Of a DNA stretch of 62,207 nucleotides, positions 46,064 to 55,803 are shown in pieces. Source of the DNA: Rubripirellula obstinata (GTDB lineage Bacteria; Planctomycetota; Planctomycetia; Pirellulales; Pirellulaceae); NCBI RefSeq assembly GCF_001642955.1, contig NZ_LWSK01000023.1, positions 1-62,207 on the forward strand. Direction: 5' to 3'. Position 1 is the first letter of the stretch, and each line of letters starts with the position of its first letter. Position numbers and translations under genes: made by a program. Below the pieces are notes generated by a model, which was not told the origin of the DNA, searched no databases, and saw nothing but the letters and a program-made list of their open reading frames with translations.

Positions 46064-46682
46064 GACCGGATGTCCGTTCCCGACTGCATCGCTTCTCGAT
46101 CGTGCGAACTAAGAAATCAAATGCTTCTCGTTCTTGCGGGCCGCAGGTTTTGTCAACCAGCGGTCGCAATCGCTCTAATTCTTGATCGATTTTCTCCGCT
46201 GCAATCAAATGAGTTCGCGTTGCCAAAATCGCTGCCTCAATCACGGCATGTTTTGCTCGATTGAATCCAAAGAACGGTCGCACGACACCGGAATCAATGA
46301 TTCGGCAGATGACCGTCGCTCGCAGGTCATCTTCGCTGAAATGATCAGCTTCCACGGCGAACCAACGATGGCAATCGATCAAGCGTCGGTAGCCATGATG
46401 ATCGATCGACGTGACCAGTTTGGCTGCCTGTTCAGGCGCGATGTCACCGGCTGCACCACGAGCGAACAGCATTGCATCGTCCGTGACATGGACGACGGCT
46501 TTGCCACTGTTTTGGTGGTTGCCCGGTTTTAAGTTGGCATAAGTCGTTGATGAACCGAACGGACGCAGGGTAATCTCAGCGATCAAATCACCCGGACCGT
46601 TTCCCTGGACGGTTGGGCCCATCGGCGCGATGTTGACCCGACCGTTGCCATCGACAGTCGTAACGATCGATTCCAAGATCAC
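46056..46682 (-). CDS. DUF447 family flavin-binding-like protein
   Basis: 208 residues starting at GTG 46682, which overlaps the pabA stop (GTGA). The opening VTTVDGNGRVNIAPMGP and the SSTTYANLKP segment match DUF447, a split-barrel flavin reductase-like family found beside H4MPT genes in methylotrophs and planctomycetes. The exact reaction is unknown. It is the middle gene of the coupled pabA - DUF447 - RFAP synthase set. Confidence 0.8.
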   Translation of the reverse strand: MILESIVTTVDGNGRVNIAPMGPTVQGNGPGDLIAEITLRPFGSSTTYANLKPGNHQNSGKAVVHVTDDAMLFARGAAGDIAPEQAAKLVTSIDHHGYRRLIDCHRWFAVEADHFSEDDLRATVICRIIDSGVVRPFFGFNRAKHAVIEAAILATRTHLIAAEKIDQELERLRPLVDKTCGPQEREAFDFLVRTIEKRCSRERTSGHG

Positions 46683-47269
46683 GATGCCGCTCTTGATTTC
46701 GTGGACGACGCAATCGTGGCAAAATTTTCGATAATCTGCTCGCCGTCGGACGACAGAATCGATTCAGGATGAAACTGAACGCCAAAGATCGGCCTGGTGC
46801 GATGCCGAACCCCCATGATTAAACCGCTGGCATCGGACGCAGTGACGATCAGTTCATCAGGCAAAGATTCGCGGTCAATCGCCAGCGAATGATAGCGGCC
46901 GACATTCATCAATGCCGGGCAGTTCGCAAACACACCCTGGCCATCGTGACTGATCTGGCTGGCCATTCCATGCACCGGTTCGCATTGAATCACCCGTCCG
47001 CCAAAGGCGACCGCGATTGCTTGGTGCCCCAGGCAAACGCCTAGCATCGGAACATGGGAATCAAAACTGCGAAGCACATCTAAGCTGCATCCAGCATCCT
47101 CGGGCCTGCGCGGTCCCGGCGAAATCACGATCGCGTCAGGTTCCAATTCACGGCATCGGTCCAGATCAATCGCATCGCTGCGAACCACCGCTGTCTCCAA
47201 CCCCAGTCGCCGAAAATACCGCGCCAGGTTGTGGACAAAAGAATCTTGGTTGTCGAGCAGAAGGATCAA
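46679..47269 (-). CDS. pabA: Aminodeoxychorismate/anthranilate synthase glutaminase subunit
   Basis: 196 residues, standard length. LLLDNQDSFVHNL opens the protein; the catalytic Cys lies in LGVCLGHQAI and the His-Glu pair in FHPESI. It supplies ammonia from glutamine for p-aminobenzoate or anthranilate. The first in-frame start is TTG 47269; no ATG or clear ribosome site is available. As it neighbours beta-RFAP synthase, which consumes p-aminobenzoate, PabA is favoured over TrpG; the PabB partner is not here. Confidence 0.88.
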   Translation of the reverse strand: MILLLDNQDSFVHNLARYFRRLGLETAVVRSDAIDLDRCRELEPDAIVISPGPRRPEDAGCSLDVLRSFDSHVPMLGVCLGHQAIAVAFGGRVIQCEPVHGMASQISHDGQGVFANCPALMNVGRYHSLAIDRESLPDELIVTASDASGLIMGVRHRTRPIFGVQFHPESILSSDGEQIIENFATIASSTKSRAAS

Positions 47270-47316
47270 AATAATGATACGGAAATTTAGCAGTGAAGTT
47301 TTTCAAGCGATCGGCG

Positions 47317-48345
47317 TCAACCAGCGAGCACTTCCAGGAGTTTACGCCAATTCGCCTCGATGCTGTATTGATCTGCTACCAACTGCCGCCCGGTTCGCCC
47401 AAGTTCTTTCCTCAACTCGGTGTCCAAAAGCAGCTTTTTGATGGATTCGTACCATTGTGTTTCATCACTAGCGATCCGACCAACAAGGCCATCACCAATG
47501 ATCTCGGCATTGACCCCAATCGGCGACGCAATCCCAGGAGTTCCTACCGCTAGATACTGCAACAGTTTTAACCCGCATTTGTACTTCATCCATTCTTGAT
47601 CCGGCGGCAATGGCATCAGGCCAATATCCATTTCGTGCAAATCAGCAATCTCGCGATCGGGGCTCCAGCGACGAAATTCGACATCGACGCCTGTAAGTTC
47701 CAGTTCTTTGAGCCGTTCGTCGGTGTTGGCAACGACCAGTAATCGATACGGAACTTCGCTGGCGATTCGTCGCAAAGCTGGAGCGGCGACTTCGAGGAAC
47801 GGGACGTTGTGGGTGGTCCCCATCCATCCAATCGTCGGTTTACGGTCGGGACTGGTGTCGGGACGCAGCGGATACTCCGCTAGATGGATACAGGTCGGGA
47901 TTAGTTCAATGCTCTGACACAACGGTTCCATGTACTCTGCCAAGAATCTATTGCCAGCGATCGCAACGTCACAAAGCCCCGCAATTCGATGAAATTTCTC
48001 GCGATGTCGAAGGAAGACTCCATCATCGACATCTAGAATCAACCGTGGCGTCGCTTGGCGAAATTTTTCTTCTAACTCCGAAGTGTCATCATCAAACACT
48101 TCTCGCTCGATCAAGATCGCGTCGTAATGGCGACGAGCCGCCAAGAATGCGTGCCAATGACGAACTGTTCGCTTGAGTCTTTGGCTGAGACGCCATCCTA
48201 GCCACGGAAGTGAATCGTACTTTTCAGGAAAACTGTAGAAAACATCACAGCGATGGCCAGCGGATTGAAGCGGATCAATGAAGGGATCAATGCGGAAACG
48301 CGTCGATGGCATTCGTCGGCCAGAGGCGATGAACAGAAAACGCAT
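47317..48345 (-). CDS. Glycosyltransferase family 4-like protein
   Basis: 342 residues from ATG 48345 (MRFLFIASGRRMPSTRFRI); the longer frame adds 31 unlikely residues. The C-terminal half shows PTIGWMGTTHNVPFL, a Rossmann-like start, and MPLPPDQEWMKYKCGLKLLQYLAVGTPGIASPIG, which matches the nucleotide-sugar binding EX7E-type region of GT-B enzymes. The N-terminal half is diverged. It probably acts in surface-glycan assembly together with the divergent epimerase gene. Donor and acceptor are unknown. Confidence 0.82.
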   Translation of the reverse strand: MRFLFIASGRRMPSTRFRIDPFIDPLQSAGHRCDVFYSFPEKYDSLPWLGWRLSQRLKRTVRHWHAFLAARRHYDAILIEREVFDDDTSELEEKFRQATPRLILDVDDGVFLRHREKFHRIAGLCDVAIAGNRFLAEYMEPLCQSIELIPTCIHLAEYPLRPDTSPDRKPTIGWMGTTHNVPFLEVAAPALRRIASEVPYRLLVVANTDERLKELELTGVDVEFRRWSPDREIADLHEMDIGLMPLPPDQEWMKYKCGLKLLQYLAVGTPGIASPIGVNAEIIGDGLVGRIASDETQWYESIKKLLLDTELRKELGRTGRQLVADQYSIEANWRKLLEVLAG

Positions 48346-48502
48346 GAAACGCCGTTTGACCTGGGGGGAAAGCTGAGAGCATCGCGGAATCCAACGGTGG
48401 ATTGCTCTACATCGTGGGACAGCTATCGTATTTACCAACTATCATAAGTTAGTTTTCGCTTGAACCGAATCGGGCGATCAAGTTGTTTTCAAAGGACTTT
48501 CT

Positions 48503-49537
48503 ATGCGTGCCTTGGTTACCGGAGTCGCAGGCTTTATCGGGTCTCATGTCGCCGACGGATTATTGCGTCAGGGCTGGGACGTGATGGGCATTGATGATCT
48601 ATCGGGCGGAACGATGGTGAATGTTCCAAAGGATGCTAAATTTATCAATCGCGATGTTGGATTAGATCTGGATGATTTGATGGCTGAGTTTCAGCCAAAG
48701 GTGGTCTATCATTTAGCCGCCTACGCCGCCGAAGGTTTGAGTCACCATATTCCTGTATTCAACTACCAAAACAACATTGTCGCCACTGCAAACGTGCTCG
48801 CGTCAGCTTATCGCCACGGAGCCAAGCACTTTGTGTTCACTTCCTCGATCGCGGCTTATGGACACCCTCGCAAATCGAACAGTGATGCAGGCGGCCCACA
48901 ACGCGAACGACTGACCGAAGACGATGTTTGCAGCCCTTGTGATCCCTATGGAATTGCAAAGCTCGCTTGTGAGCATCACATACAAGCGTTTTTTGATTAC
49001 TACGGTGGACCGACCTATACGATCATTCGCCCACACAACGTCTTTGGGCCAAAGCAAAACGTTTCCGATCCGTATCGCAACGTCGTCGGTATTTTTATAC
49101 GGCAAGCGATTTCGGGGCAGCCCATGACGATCTTTGGTGATGGCCAGCAAACACGCTCGTTCTCGTACATCGATTCTGTTGCCCAGTGCATTGCAGCTAG
49201 CGGTTGGACGGAGGCGGCAAAAAACCAAACATTCAATGTTGGCGGCGATGAACCGATGAGTGTGATCGAGTTAGCCAAACGCGTTTGCGAAACGGTTGGC
49301 GTGGATGAAAACATCCAACATCTAGCACCCCGCCAAGAGGTTTTGCATGCTCATGCGGATCACAAGAAAGCCCATCAACTTTTCCCCGAAATACATCGCT
49401 CGCCCGTGTCAATTCAAGCAGGTCTGAAGGCGACGGTGCAGCACGTAACCGAGAATGAAATCCCGACTCCAACGCATTGCCCGTCGGCAATCGAAATTAA
49501 GGACAAGCTGCCGCCGCTATGGCGTGATGGTGCCTAA
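48503..49537 (+). CDS. NAD-dependent nucleotide-sugar epimerase/dehydratase
   Basis: 344 residues. Extended-SDR motifs: GVAGFIGSHVADGLL (NAD), HLAAYAAEG, the catalytic Ser in TSSIAAYGHP, YGIAKLACE (YxxxK), and IIRPHNVFGPKQ. It resembles UDP-glucose 4-epimerase and related enzymes (GalE/WbpP-type); the exact sugar is not clear. GGACTTTCT before the ATG may be a weak ribosome site. It is divergent from the glycosyltransferase at 47317. Confidence 0.88.
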   Translation: MRALVTGVAGFIGSHVADGLLRQGWDVMGIDDLSGGTMVNVPKDAKFINRDVGLDLDDLMAEFQPKVVYHLAAYAAEGLSHHIPVFNYQNNIVATANVLASAYRHGAKHFVFTSSIAAYGHPRKSNSDAGGPQRERLTEDDVCSPCDPYGIAKLACEHHIQAFFDYYGGPTYTIIRPHNVFGPKQNVSDPYRNVVGIFIRQAISGQPMTIFGDGQQTRSFSYIDSVAQCIAASGWTEAAKNQTFNVGGDEPMSVIELAKRVCETVGVDENIQHLAPRQEVLHAHADHKKAHQLFPEIHRSPVSIQAGLKATVQHVTENEIPTPTHCPSAIEIKDKLPPLWRDGA

Positions 49538-49560
49538 GCAACGAATGAGCCTGTGAAGGG

Positions 49561-50034
49561 CTAGCGCCTAGGCTTTGCGAACTTGATCTTTTCGATCAGC
49601 TTGACGACTTGGTCGCCGTCTTTGTAGCCCGATACGGCGGTGATGGCTTCGATGACATAGGCGTAGCGAAGGTTGTAATCGGTGTCGATTTCTAGTTCGG
49701 GGCCGTCTTCGGCGTCGCCGGGAGTGGTGGATCCGATCAGCGAGACCACTTGTCCGCGGAGTTTGTCGAAATCCGTTCCCAAGCTAATTTCGTTCATCGC
49801 CATTCCAGTCAGCTTGCCATTTTCGTCGGCTCGCAATCGCAATTTCAGCGGTAAGTCGGTGGGATCCGATGCCGCTCCGCCGCCGGCCAGCGGCATGCGG
49901 ACGCTGAAGTCGCCCTCCATTTCAACGATCTTGAATGTCATCACGAAAAAGATCAGCAGCAGAAAGACGATGTCAATCATGCTGGTCATGTTCAGCTCGC
50001 TGCCCTCGGCGTCCTGGTGATTGCGGATCTTCAT
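49561..50034 (-). CDS. ExbD/TolR-type biopolymer transport protein (second copy)
   Basis: 157 residues: short cytoplasmic start, MTSMIDIVFLLLIFFVMTFKI membrane segment with the proton-relevant Asp, then a periplasmic domain. Last gene of the coupled set; its ATG overlaps the preceding ExbD stop by ATGA. It should form a proton-driven motor with the ExbB-like protein. Confidence 0.92.
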   Translation of the reverse strand: MKIRNHQDAEGSELNMTSMIDIVFLLLIFFVMTFKIVEMEGDFSVRMPLAGGGAASDPTDLPLKLRLRADENGKLTGMAMNEISLGTDFDKLRGQVVSLIGSTTPGDAEDGPELEIDTDYNLRYAYVIEAITAVSGYKDGDQVVKLIEKIKFAKPRR

Positions 50035-50468
50035 GATCGATCCTCCTTCACACGCAGGGCAAAGTTTTCAAGCTGTTGTTCCTGGGCAACGCGAATCACT
50101 TCTTGCACATCACCAGCCGCCGCGTCTTTGTGAGCTCGGATGACGACGTTGGCGTCCGCCGGTGTTTTGCCTTCGGCTTTGATCACGCTAAGTTCTTGTC
50201 GCAATCCAACCAACAGCGTTTCAGGGGTGTAGTCGTCACCGCCCAAGTAGATCGCTCCATCGATGCCGACATGCAACACGATTGGAAATTCCAACGCCAC
50301 CTCGGGCGGTTTGACCAATTGGCTGCTGGGCAGTTTGACGTGATCGTTTGCTTCGGTTTGCGCGAAGTTAATCAGCACCATGAAGAACGCGATCAACTGA
50401 AAAGTCATGTCGATCATCGGCGTCATGTCGCCTTCGTGCATGTCCGGCTTTTTTTGTTTGACTCGCAT
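50031..50468 (-). CDS. ExbD/TolR-type biopolymer transport protein (first copy)
   Basis: 145 residues with MTPMIDMTFQLIAFFMVL, the ExbD membrane helix bearing the key Asp, and a periplasmic domain ending in a helical tail. Its ATG shares one base with the ExbB stop (TAATG), so translation is coupled. Two different ExbD chains in one operon suggest a heteromeric motor stalk. Confidence 0.92.
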   Translation of the reverse strand: MRVKQKKPDMHEGDMTPMIDMTFQLIAFFMVLINFAQTEANDHVKLPSSQLVKPPEVALEFPIVLHVGIDGAIYLGGDDYTPETLLVGLRQELSVIKAEGKTPADANVVIRAHKDAAAGDVQEVIRVAQEQQLENFALRVKEDRS

Positions 50469-51340
50469 TATTTCTTGGTCGCTTTGGGTTGAACGTCTTC
50501 AAAACGGCTCATCAAATCTTCGCTAGTCACGCCAACTTCTAACAGCAAACGCGAGACGCGATTTCGCAAAATGTTGTAGGCCGCGATCGCTGGAATCGCC
50601 ACAGCTAAGCCGACCAATGTGGTGAACAACGCGGTTGAGATACCAGCAGCCAAGTCCGATGGCTTGGGGGTTGATCCGCCGGTTGCAATGACTTGGAACG
50701 ACGCAATCATCCCCTGCACGGTTCCAAACAAACCAATCATCGGCGACAGGTTTCCGATCAAAGCCATGTACGACAAGCGATGTTCCAGCTTCATGCTTTC
50801 CTCTTCGCCGACTTCCTGCATTCCCTCGAGTGCTTTGTTGTAGCCTCGCGACAATTTGGCTAGTCCGGCCGAAAGAACCTGGCCCAAAACCGATTCATCA
50901 GTCCTGGCTAGATCGTAGGCCCCTTGGAAATCTTTTTCGTTCAGGCGTTCTTCAAAACTGTCCACTAGCTCTTGCGGGCAAAGCGTGTCTCGCCGAGCCG
51001 CCAACATGTTGGTGACAAACAATGCCACCAGCGTGACCGAAAGCGCGAGGAAAATGAACAGGTAACCGTAGCCGAGCGAGTTGATGACCCACATCAACAT
51101 GTTGTCTTTCTTGGCCGGTGCCGCACCACCCGGATCGTTTCCGGCATCCGCGTTTTCGTCACCTGCATCCGCCGCCGGTTCATCCATCGCTTCGGGCATG
51201 GGATCGTCTGCGAATTCTGCCATGGCGTCATCGTCTTGCGCGTAGGCAATGGGGGACGCTGAGAAGCAGGCCATCAGGGCGACGAGAAAAACGCCAGCGT
51301 GAAGGAATTTGGCCAGCGGGCCGCGAGCGATGATCATCAA
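50468..51340 (-). CDS. MotA/TolQ/ExbB-type proton channel protein
   Basis: 290 residues. A signal peptide (AGVFLVALMACFSASPIAYA) and a very acidic Ala/Asp/Glu-rich stretch (residues about 35-75) precede three membrane segments: YLFIFLALSVTLVALFV, the LSYMALIGNLSPMIGLFGTV region and STALFTTLVGLAVAIPAIAAY. This is the ExbB/TolQ layout with an exported N-terminus, as in many planctomycetes and bacteroidetes. It should form the channel for the two ExbD partners. Confidence 0.92.
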   Translation of the reverse strand: MMIIARGPLAKFLHAGVFLVALMACFSASPIAYAQDDDAMAEFADDPMPEAMDEPAADAGDENADAGNDPGGAAPAKKDNMLMWVINSLGYGYLFIFLALSVTLVALFVTNMLAARRDTLCPQELVDSFEERLNEKDFQGAYDLARTDESVLGQVLSAGLAKLSRGYNKALEGMQEVGEEESMKLEHRLSYMALIGNLSPMIGLFGTVQGMIASFQVIATGGSTPKPSDLAAGISTALFTTLVGLAVAIPAIAAYNILRNRVSRLLLEVGVTSEDLMSRFEDVQPKATKK

Positions 51341-51392
51341 ATGGACTCTTGCGAGTAGGAGAGTGGAGAAAGGTTTGGGGTAATCTAAATGT

Positions 51393-51452
51393 TGGAGTCC
51401 AGGCTTTAGCCGCTTCCGCGCCCTCGGGAAATCGCCTAAAGGCTAGACTCCA
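51393..51452. repeat. Palindromic repeat, TGGAGTCTAGCCTTTAGG type
   Basis: Arms 51393-51412 and 51433-51452 pair with a few mismatches (TGGAGTCCAGGCTTTAGCCG against CGCCTAAAGGCTAGACTCCA) with a 20-base loop. It divides the TPR genes from the ExbB gene and could act as an internal terminator or RNA-processing site. Confidence 0.85.
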
Positions 51453-51523
51453 GCGTCAGTTGTCGCCAACTTCATACTGTTTGGTTTGATCGCTAGCTTA
51501 GAGTATTTTCGTTTTGGTTGTAC

Positions 51524-52654
51524 CTATTTCACGCCAGGATAGCGTTGTTGCAATTCGCCGCGAGCCTCGGCTGCGCGTTGGGGTTGGCCAACTTGCGGCC
51601 ACAATTCAATCAATCGCAACAGAGCTTCCGCGTGAGCGTCTGGCTGCGACGAAAACATCAAGTGAGTGTGCAGGTATGCCAGGATCGCGCCCTCTTTATC
51701 GCCGCTTGCTTCATAGCTGGCTCCTTGGGCATTGTAGATCCGCGCCGCCATTTCAATGTCGTCTGGGTTCAATTCCGCAATCAATTCTTTAACAAGTTTT
51801 AGTCCTTCGCCCGACTTGCCGGACTTCGTCAATGCGACGGCCTTGCCTGCCTTGGCTAATGTTTGAATGCGAGCGATCGAGGTGGTTCCCGCAGCGATGC
51901 CAATGATTTTATCGAACTTGTCCAATGCTTCTTTGTCATCGCCTTCGATCAAGTTCACCCGGCCTTGCAGGTAAACGGATTCGACTTTGGTGTCGGGCGA
52001 TTGTGACTGCGAAAGCAACTTGTAGTACGACATCGCATTCTCGGGCTTGTTCAGAGCCAACGCCAGGTCACCAAGCAACTTGGCGGCATCGAAGATGTGC
52101 CAGGAATCTCGAAACTTGCCGGCAAAAGAAACCATCGCCGTGGCGGCAGCATCTTTTGCACCTTTGCCGGCGAGCGCCAATTTTGCTTGACTCATCGCAG
52201 TGTAGAAAACCCAGTCAGCCTTGATGACTTCCCGTTTGATGCTGTCCGAATCGACCTTTTTGAGTTCTTCGAGTGCTTGGTCATACTGACCATCGAGTGC
52301 AAATTCGCGGCCCTTGGTTAGACCCGACGGATCGCCCTCGAAAAGGATTTTTAGGATCTCGCCTGAAAGGTAGGTCTTCGTGCTGCTACCTTTTTTGAGT
52401 TGAACTCCTTTCTTGTCCGTCGCGGTCACTTCCCCCGTGACGTTTCCACCAGACTTTTCATACAACCGATCGACTGCCGACGCCGTCTGGGCGCCAAAAA
52501 TTCCAGCGCCAAAAACAAACACGCCTAGCAGCAGGCACCGGATGGCGAAGCAGGGAAAACGTTTTGAACATTGCGAAAGGATCATCAATGACATTGATTG
52601 AGAGGAAGGAGTTTGAGTCATGCGAGCATCGGAGTCATTTGATGGGCCGTTCAT
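51524..52654 (-). CDS. Exported TPR-repeat protein
   Basis: 376 residues with a signal (IRCLLLGVFVFGAGIFGAQTASA) after a longish basic leader, a GEVTATDKKGVQLKKG beta-rich start, then TPR-type helix pairs (e.g. GREFALDGQYDQALEELKKV, DGKPENAMSYYKLLSQ-like). Its ATG overlaps the stop of the 993-residue TPR gene by ATGA. TPR proteins near ExbBD sets recruit substrates or tie the motor to envelope parts. Confidence 0.82.
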   Translation of the reverse strand: MNGPSNDSDARMTQTPSSQSMSLMILSQCSKRFPCFAIRCLLLGVFVFGAGIFGAQTASAVDRLYEKSGGNVTGEVTATDKKGVQLKKGSSTKTYLSGEILKILFEGDPSGLTKGREFALDGQYDQALEELKKVDSDSIKREVIKADWVFYTAMSQAKLALAGKGAKDAAATAMVSFAGKFRDSWHIFDAAKLLGDLALALNKPENAMSYYKLLSQSQSPDTKVESVYLQGRVNLIEGDDKEALDKFDKIIGIAAGTTSIARIQTLAKAGKAVALTKSGKSGEGLKLVKELIAELNPDDIEMAARIYNAQGASYEASGDKEGAILAYLHTHLMFSSQPDAHAEALLRLIELWPQVGQPQRAAEARGELQQRYPGVK

Positions 52655-55632
52655 TTGTCGAGCCCCGTCGGACGCTCACCTAAGTCTTTTTGGATTTGTT
52701 TCAGCAACGTATCGAACTTTCGCAATTGAGCCGGTCCGCCCAACTTGGGGTACAACGCGGCAACCTTGGTAATGTCACCGGAAGATCGGCGAATCAGATC
52801 CTTATCCTTCACCGCTTTTCCCCATTGGTAACGGCAAAGAGCTAAGTGGTAGCGTGCGTCAAAAAAGGTGTCTCGGTTGTCGGCATTGCGACTGGTCAAC
52901 TGGCTGATCTTGCCCCAACCCCAAATCACGTTCTTGCCATTTTGCGGTTTGGCTCCTCCGATCGCCCTGCCAAAAGACTTCGCGGCAAACTTGGGCGGCA
53001 GCGTTTGCGCCCACTGCTCGTAAGCCAAAGCTGCTTCAACCTGAGCATCGATCATGGTTTCTTTGGTCTTTAGCAGCGACGCGAAGGTTTTGACTGCGTT
53101 GCCATATTCACCAAGCAACCGTTGGGCACGACCAATTTGGTAGGTGACAATCGCCGAACTCTTCTTCTCATCCGACAAGCGGTCAAATGTCTCCACCGCA
53201 GTTGTCAACAAATCGGCTGCCTGACCGGTGGCTTTCGTTTGCCCCGGTTCCAGCGACGATTCAGATAATTCCATCAACGTTTGTCCGATCCACTGCAACG
53301 TTGCATCGTCCTTTGTCGTTGCCGAAACACGTTCTAAGAACACGCGAAATGCTTGAGTCAGTTTTGTCTTTTTAACCGGCGTCGCAACATTCAATTGATC
53401 ACGAATGTTTTTCGCTAGCCTCAGATAGATCGCAGCGAGTTTTTTATCAGCCCCTTCGCCTTTGACGCTCTCGCGAAGTTTATCCATCGTCTGACTGGCA
53501 CGTTTCAGCGACGCGTCCATGTCCACGCCATCGTCCGTCATCTGCGCGACAATGATCTGCAATTCGGTACCGTGCAGATCGCTGGCGAACGAGGCATCCG
53601 ACATGCCGAATGTTGGGTACAGCGTCGATGCACCATAAACCGGATGCTTCAGCGTTTTTGCCGCTTCGTCAACCTGGTCCAAGCGAAGCAAAATTTTGGC
53701 TAGCACCAGCGAGGCTTTCATGGCACGCTCGTCCGCCAACGCACCCTGGATTCCATCCAGCCCGGCCTGCAAATCCTCACGTGCTTCCTTCATCAGCTCC
53801 GTGGCTTGATCTGGCTCTTCCGCTCGTATTTTCTTGATCGCTTCTGCCCAAAGAAATTGCCCGAGCAACGTTCGTGACTGCGACCTGCTGGCATCGTTGC
53901 TCAATTCCCCGATCAATCGTCGAGCTTCATTCCAGTTCTCTGATTCAAGTGCCAATCCGATCAGAACATTCTTGGCGGCGGAGGCTTGCGGATCGTCCGG
54001 CCACGTTTGTGACAAATAATCACCGAGCGTTTTCAACTGGTCGATCAAACCAGCGGCCCCGGGATTATCTCGAAGCAAAGATTGCAATGAGTTCAGTGAC
54101 AAAAGTCCGCCACGCAATCCCATATCGGACGCCGGTGCATTCCTGGCCAGGAAATTGCCGACGACCGAAGACTCGCGATAACGCTCGCTCTGGTACAGAA
54201 GATAAGCCAACAATTGCCTCGCTTGATTGACAAGGTTGTCTTCGGATCGCTGAGTTACCATGCCCAGACCACGACGCAACGTTTCGATTGCCATCGTTCG
54301 CGTTTCGCGCAGTTGCTTTTGCAAATTTTCTTTTTGTTTGTCGTCCTTTTGTTTTTTGATCGCTGCGATTGATTGGTTCAACTGCTCGGCAGCTTGGTAG
54401 AGCTGTTGTGATTTCTGCAGAGCTTCCTCAAACGTCTTTGATTCCGCTGAACTTATCAGCGGTTCGACGACCGCGGTTTTGTCGATCCCAATCGACGCTA
54501 ACATCTTCTTGACTTCTTCAGCATGCGATCCCGGAACCTTGGATGCGGCCAGCAACAACGATCGTGTTTCCGTTTGGGATCGCTTGATCTCGGCTGGCTT
54601 TTGATTTTTCTTGTCCTTTGACTTCGCGAGGTAAGCCTTTGCGAGTTGCAGTTGCAATTCGCCCGCCGAAGTGGAACGGCGTTCGTCGGGTCGCAGATCT
54701 TTCAGCATCGGCGCACCGCGATCAATCGCTTCTTGAAAGCGAGGCGGTTTGTCGGACAAAGCTAAGCGAATCAGCCCGCTGGTGGCTTGCGTCTTGGCAT
54801 CACGTAGTTCCGGCGCGTCAACCGCTTCCATCATTCGCGTGAAGCTATCGAGTGCTCGGTCCCGCTTTCCCAATTCTTCTTCGACCAAACCGCGGTATAA
54901 AAGTGCCAAAGCACCTTGCATGTATCCGTCGTACTTTTCGCTCAGGTCGGTTAGTTGAGCGAGGGCCTTGTTGAGCAGCGGCTTGGCTTGTTTGCCCGGA
55001 TTGTCGTAGGTCGATGCCGCGTAGCGAAACGCTTCGCCCGCTCGCATCATCGCTTCCAGGAATTCGGCTTTGTGTTGATCCCGAAGAGCCGCTTGTTCGG
55101 GATTGTTCTTGGCGTCGATCTTTGCCCCACGCATCTCTTTCAATTTTTGACGCAGTGATTCAACGATCGATTCAAAGGTTCCCGACGCACGAACGTAGGA
55201 TTCTCGTGCTGCTTCGCGTTTTTCTTTCGATGGTTCTCCGCTCATCAATTGAGCGGCCCGGATCATTTGAATTTTCCCCAGTCGCAGTTGAGCCTCGGAC
55301 TGTCTCGGCGAAGTTCCTGCTTTCAAAAACTTCTCAAGCGACTCTTCGGCTTTTTTGAAGTACTCGTCCTGAGTTTTTGAATTGCGAGTCGACGATGCGG
55401 CATCGATGAACGTTTGCGCCCGTTCCAATTCGACTGCTTTGATTAACTTCGCCGGCACGCCGGGATACTGTTCCAGTCGATCCAGATACTTGTCCGCCAT
55501 CTCGAAGTACCCAGAAGCACGCAGTTGCTTCAAGAATGCTTCGGCCGGCTCGCCAGCGGCATGAACAACGGTGCCATGCCATGCGACAACGATGAAACAA
55601 CTGATCGCAAAACGAATCAGGGTGCTAAGCAT
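52651..55632 (-). CDS. Large exported TPR-repeat protein
   Basis: 993 residues with a signal (LIRFAISCFIVVAWHGTVVHAA) and many TPR-like helix pairs (AEAFLKQLRASGYFEMADKYLDRL, ALLYRGLVEEELGKRDRALDSFTRMM, YQIGRAQRLLGEYGNAVKTFASLL). First gene of a five-gene minus-strand set running into the smaller TPR protein and the ExbB/ExbD motor. Probably periplasmic. Function is inferred only from these neighbours. Confidence 0.82.
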   Translation of the reverse strand: MLSTLIRFAISCFIVVAWHGTVVHAAGEPAEAFLKQLRASGYFEMADKYLDRLEQYPGVPAKLIKAVELERAQTFIDAASSTRNSKTQDEYFKKAEESLEKFLKAGTSPRQSEAQLRLGKIQMIRAAQLMSGEPSKEKREAARESYVRASGTFESIVESLRQKLKEMRGAKIDAKNNPEQAALRDQHKAEFLEAMMRAGEAFRYAASTYDNPGKQAKPLLNKALAQLTDLSEKYDGYMQGALALLYRGLVEEELGKRDRALDSFTRMMEAVDAPELRDAKTQATSGLIRLALSDKPPRFQEAIDRGAPMLKDLRPDERRSTSAGELQLQLAKAYLAKSKDKKNQKPAEIKRSQTETRSLLLAASKVPGSHAEEVKKMLASIGIDKTAVVEPLISSAESKTFEEALQKSQQLYQAAEQLNQSIAAIKKQKDDKQKENLQKQLRETRTMAIETLRRGLGMVTQRSEDNLVNQARQLLAYLLYQSERYRESSVVGNFLARNAPASDMGLRGGLLSLNSLQSLLRDNPGAAGLIDQLKTLGDYLSQTWPDDPQASAAKNVLIGLALESENWNEARRLIGELSNDASRSQSRTLLGQFLWAEAIKKIRAEEPDQATELMKEAREDLQAGLDGIQGALADERAMKASLVLAKILLRLDQVDEAAKTLKHPVYGASTLYPTFGMSDASFASDLHGTELQIIVAQMTDDGVDMDASLKRASQTMDKLRESVKGEGADKKLAAIYLRLAKNIRDQLNVATPVKKTKLTQAFRVFLERVSATTKDDATLQWIGQTLMELSESSLEPGQTKATGQAADLLTTAVETFDRLSDEKKSSAIVTYQIGRAQRLLGEYGNAVKTFASLLKTKETMIDAQVEAALAYEQWAQTLPPKFAAKSFGRAIGGAKPQNGKNVIWGWGKISQLTSRNADNRDTFFDARYHLALCRYQWGKAVKDKDLIRRSSGDITKVAALYPKLGGPAQLRKFDTLLKQIQKDLGERPTGLDK

Positions 55633-55803
55633 GGGCGTCGTCCGTTATCATGGTGGGCAATCAAAACTGTTGGCGATTAAGTTTGAGTGCTGAATAACTG
55701 CTGAACTCTCAAAGGAGATGTCCTAAGGTTAGAGTGGTGGATGTCGCCCTTCAAGCGATCTGTTGATGAATCCGGTGTTTCAGTCCATCAAAAGTGAGCG
55801 CAC

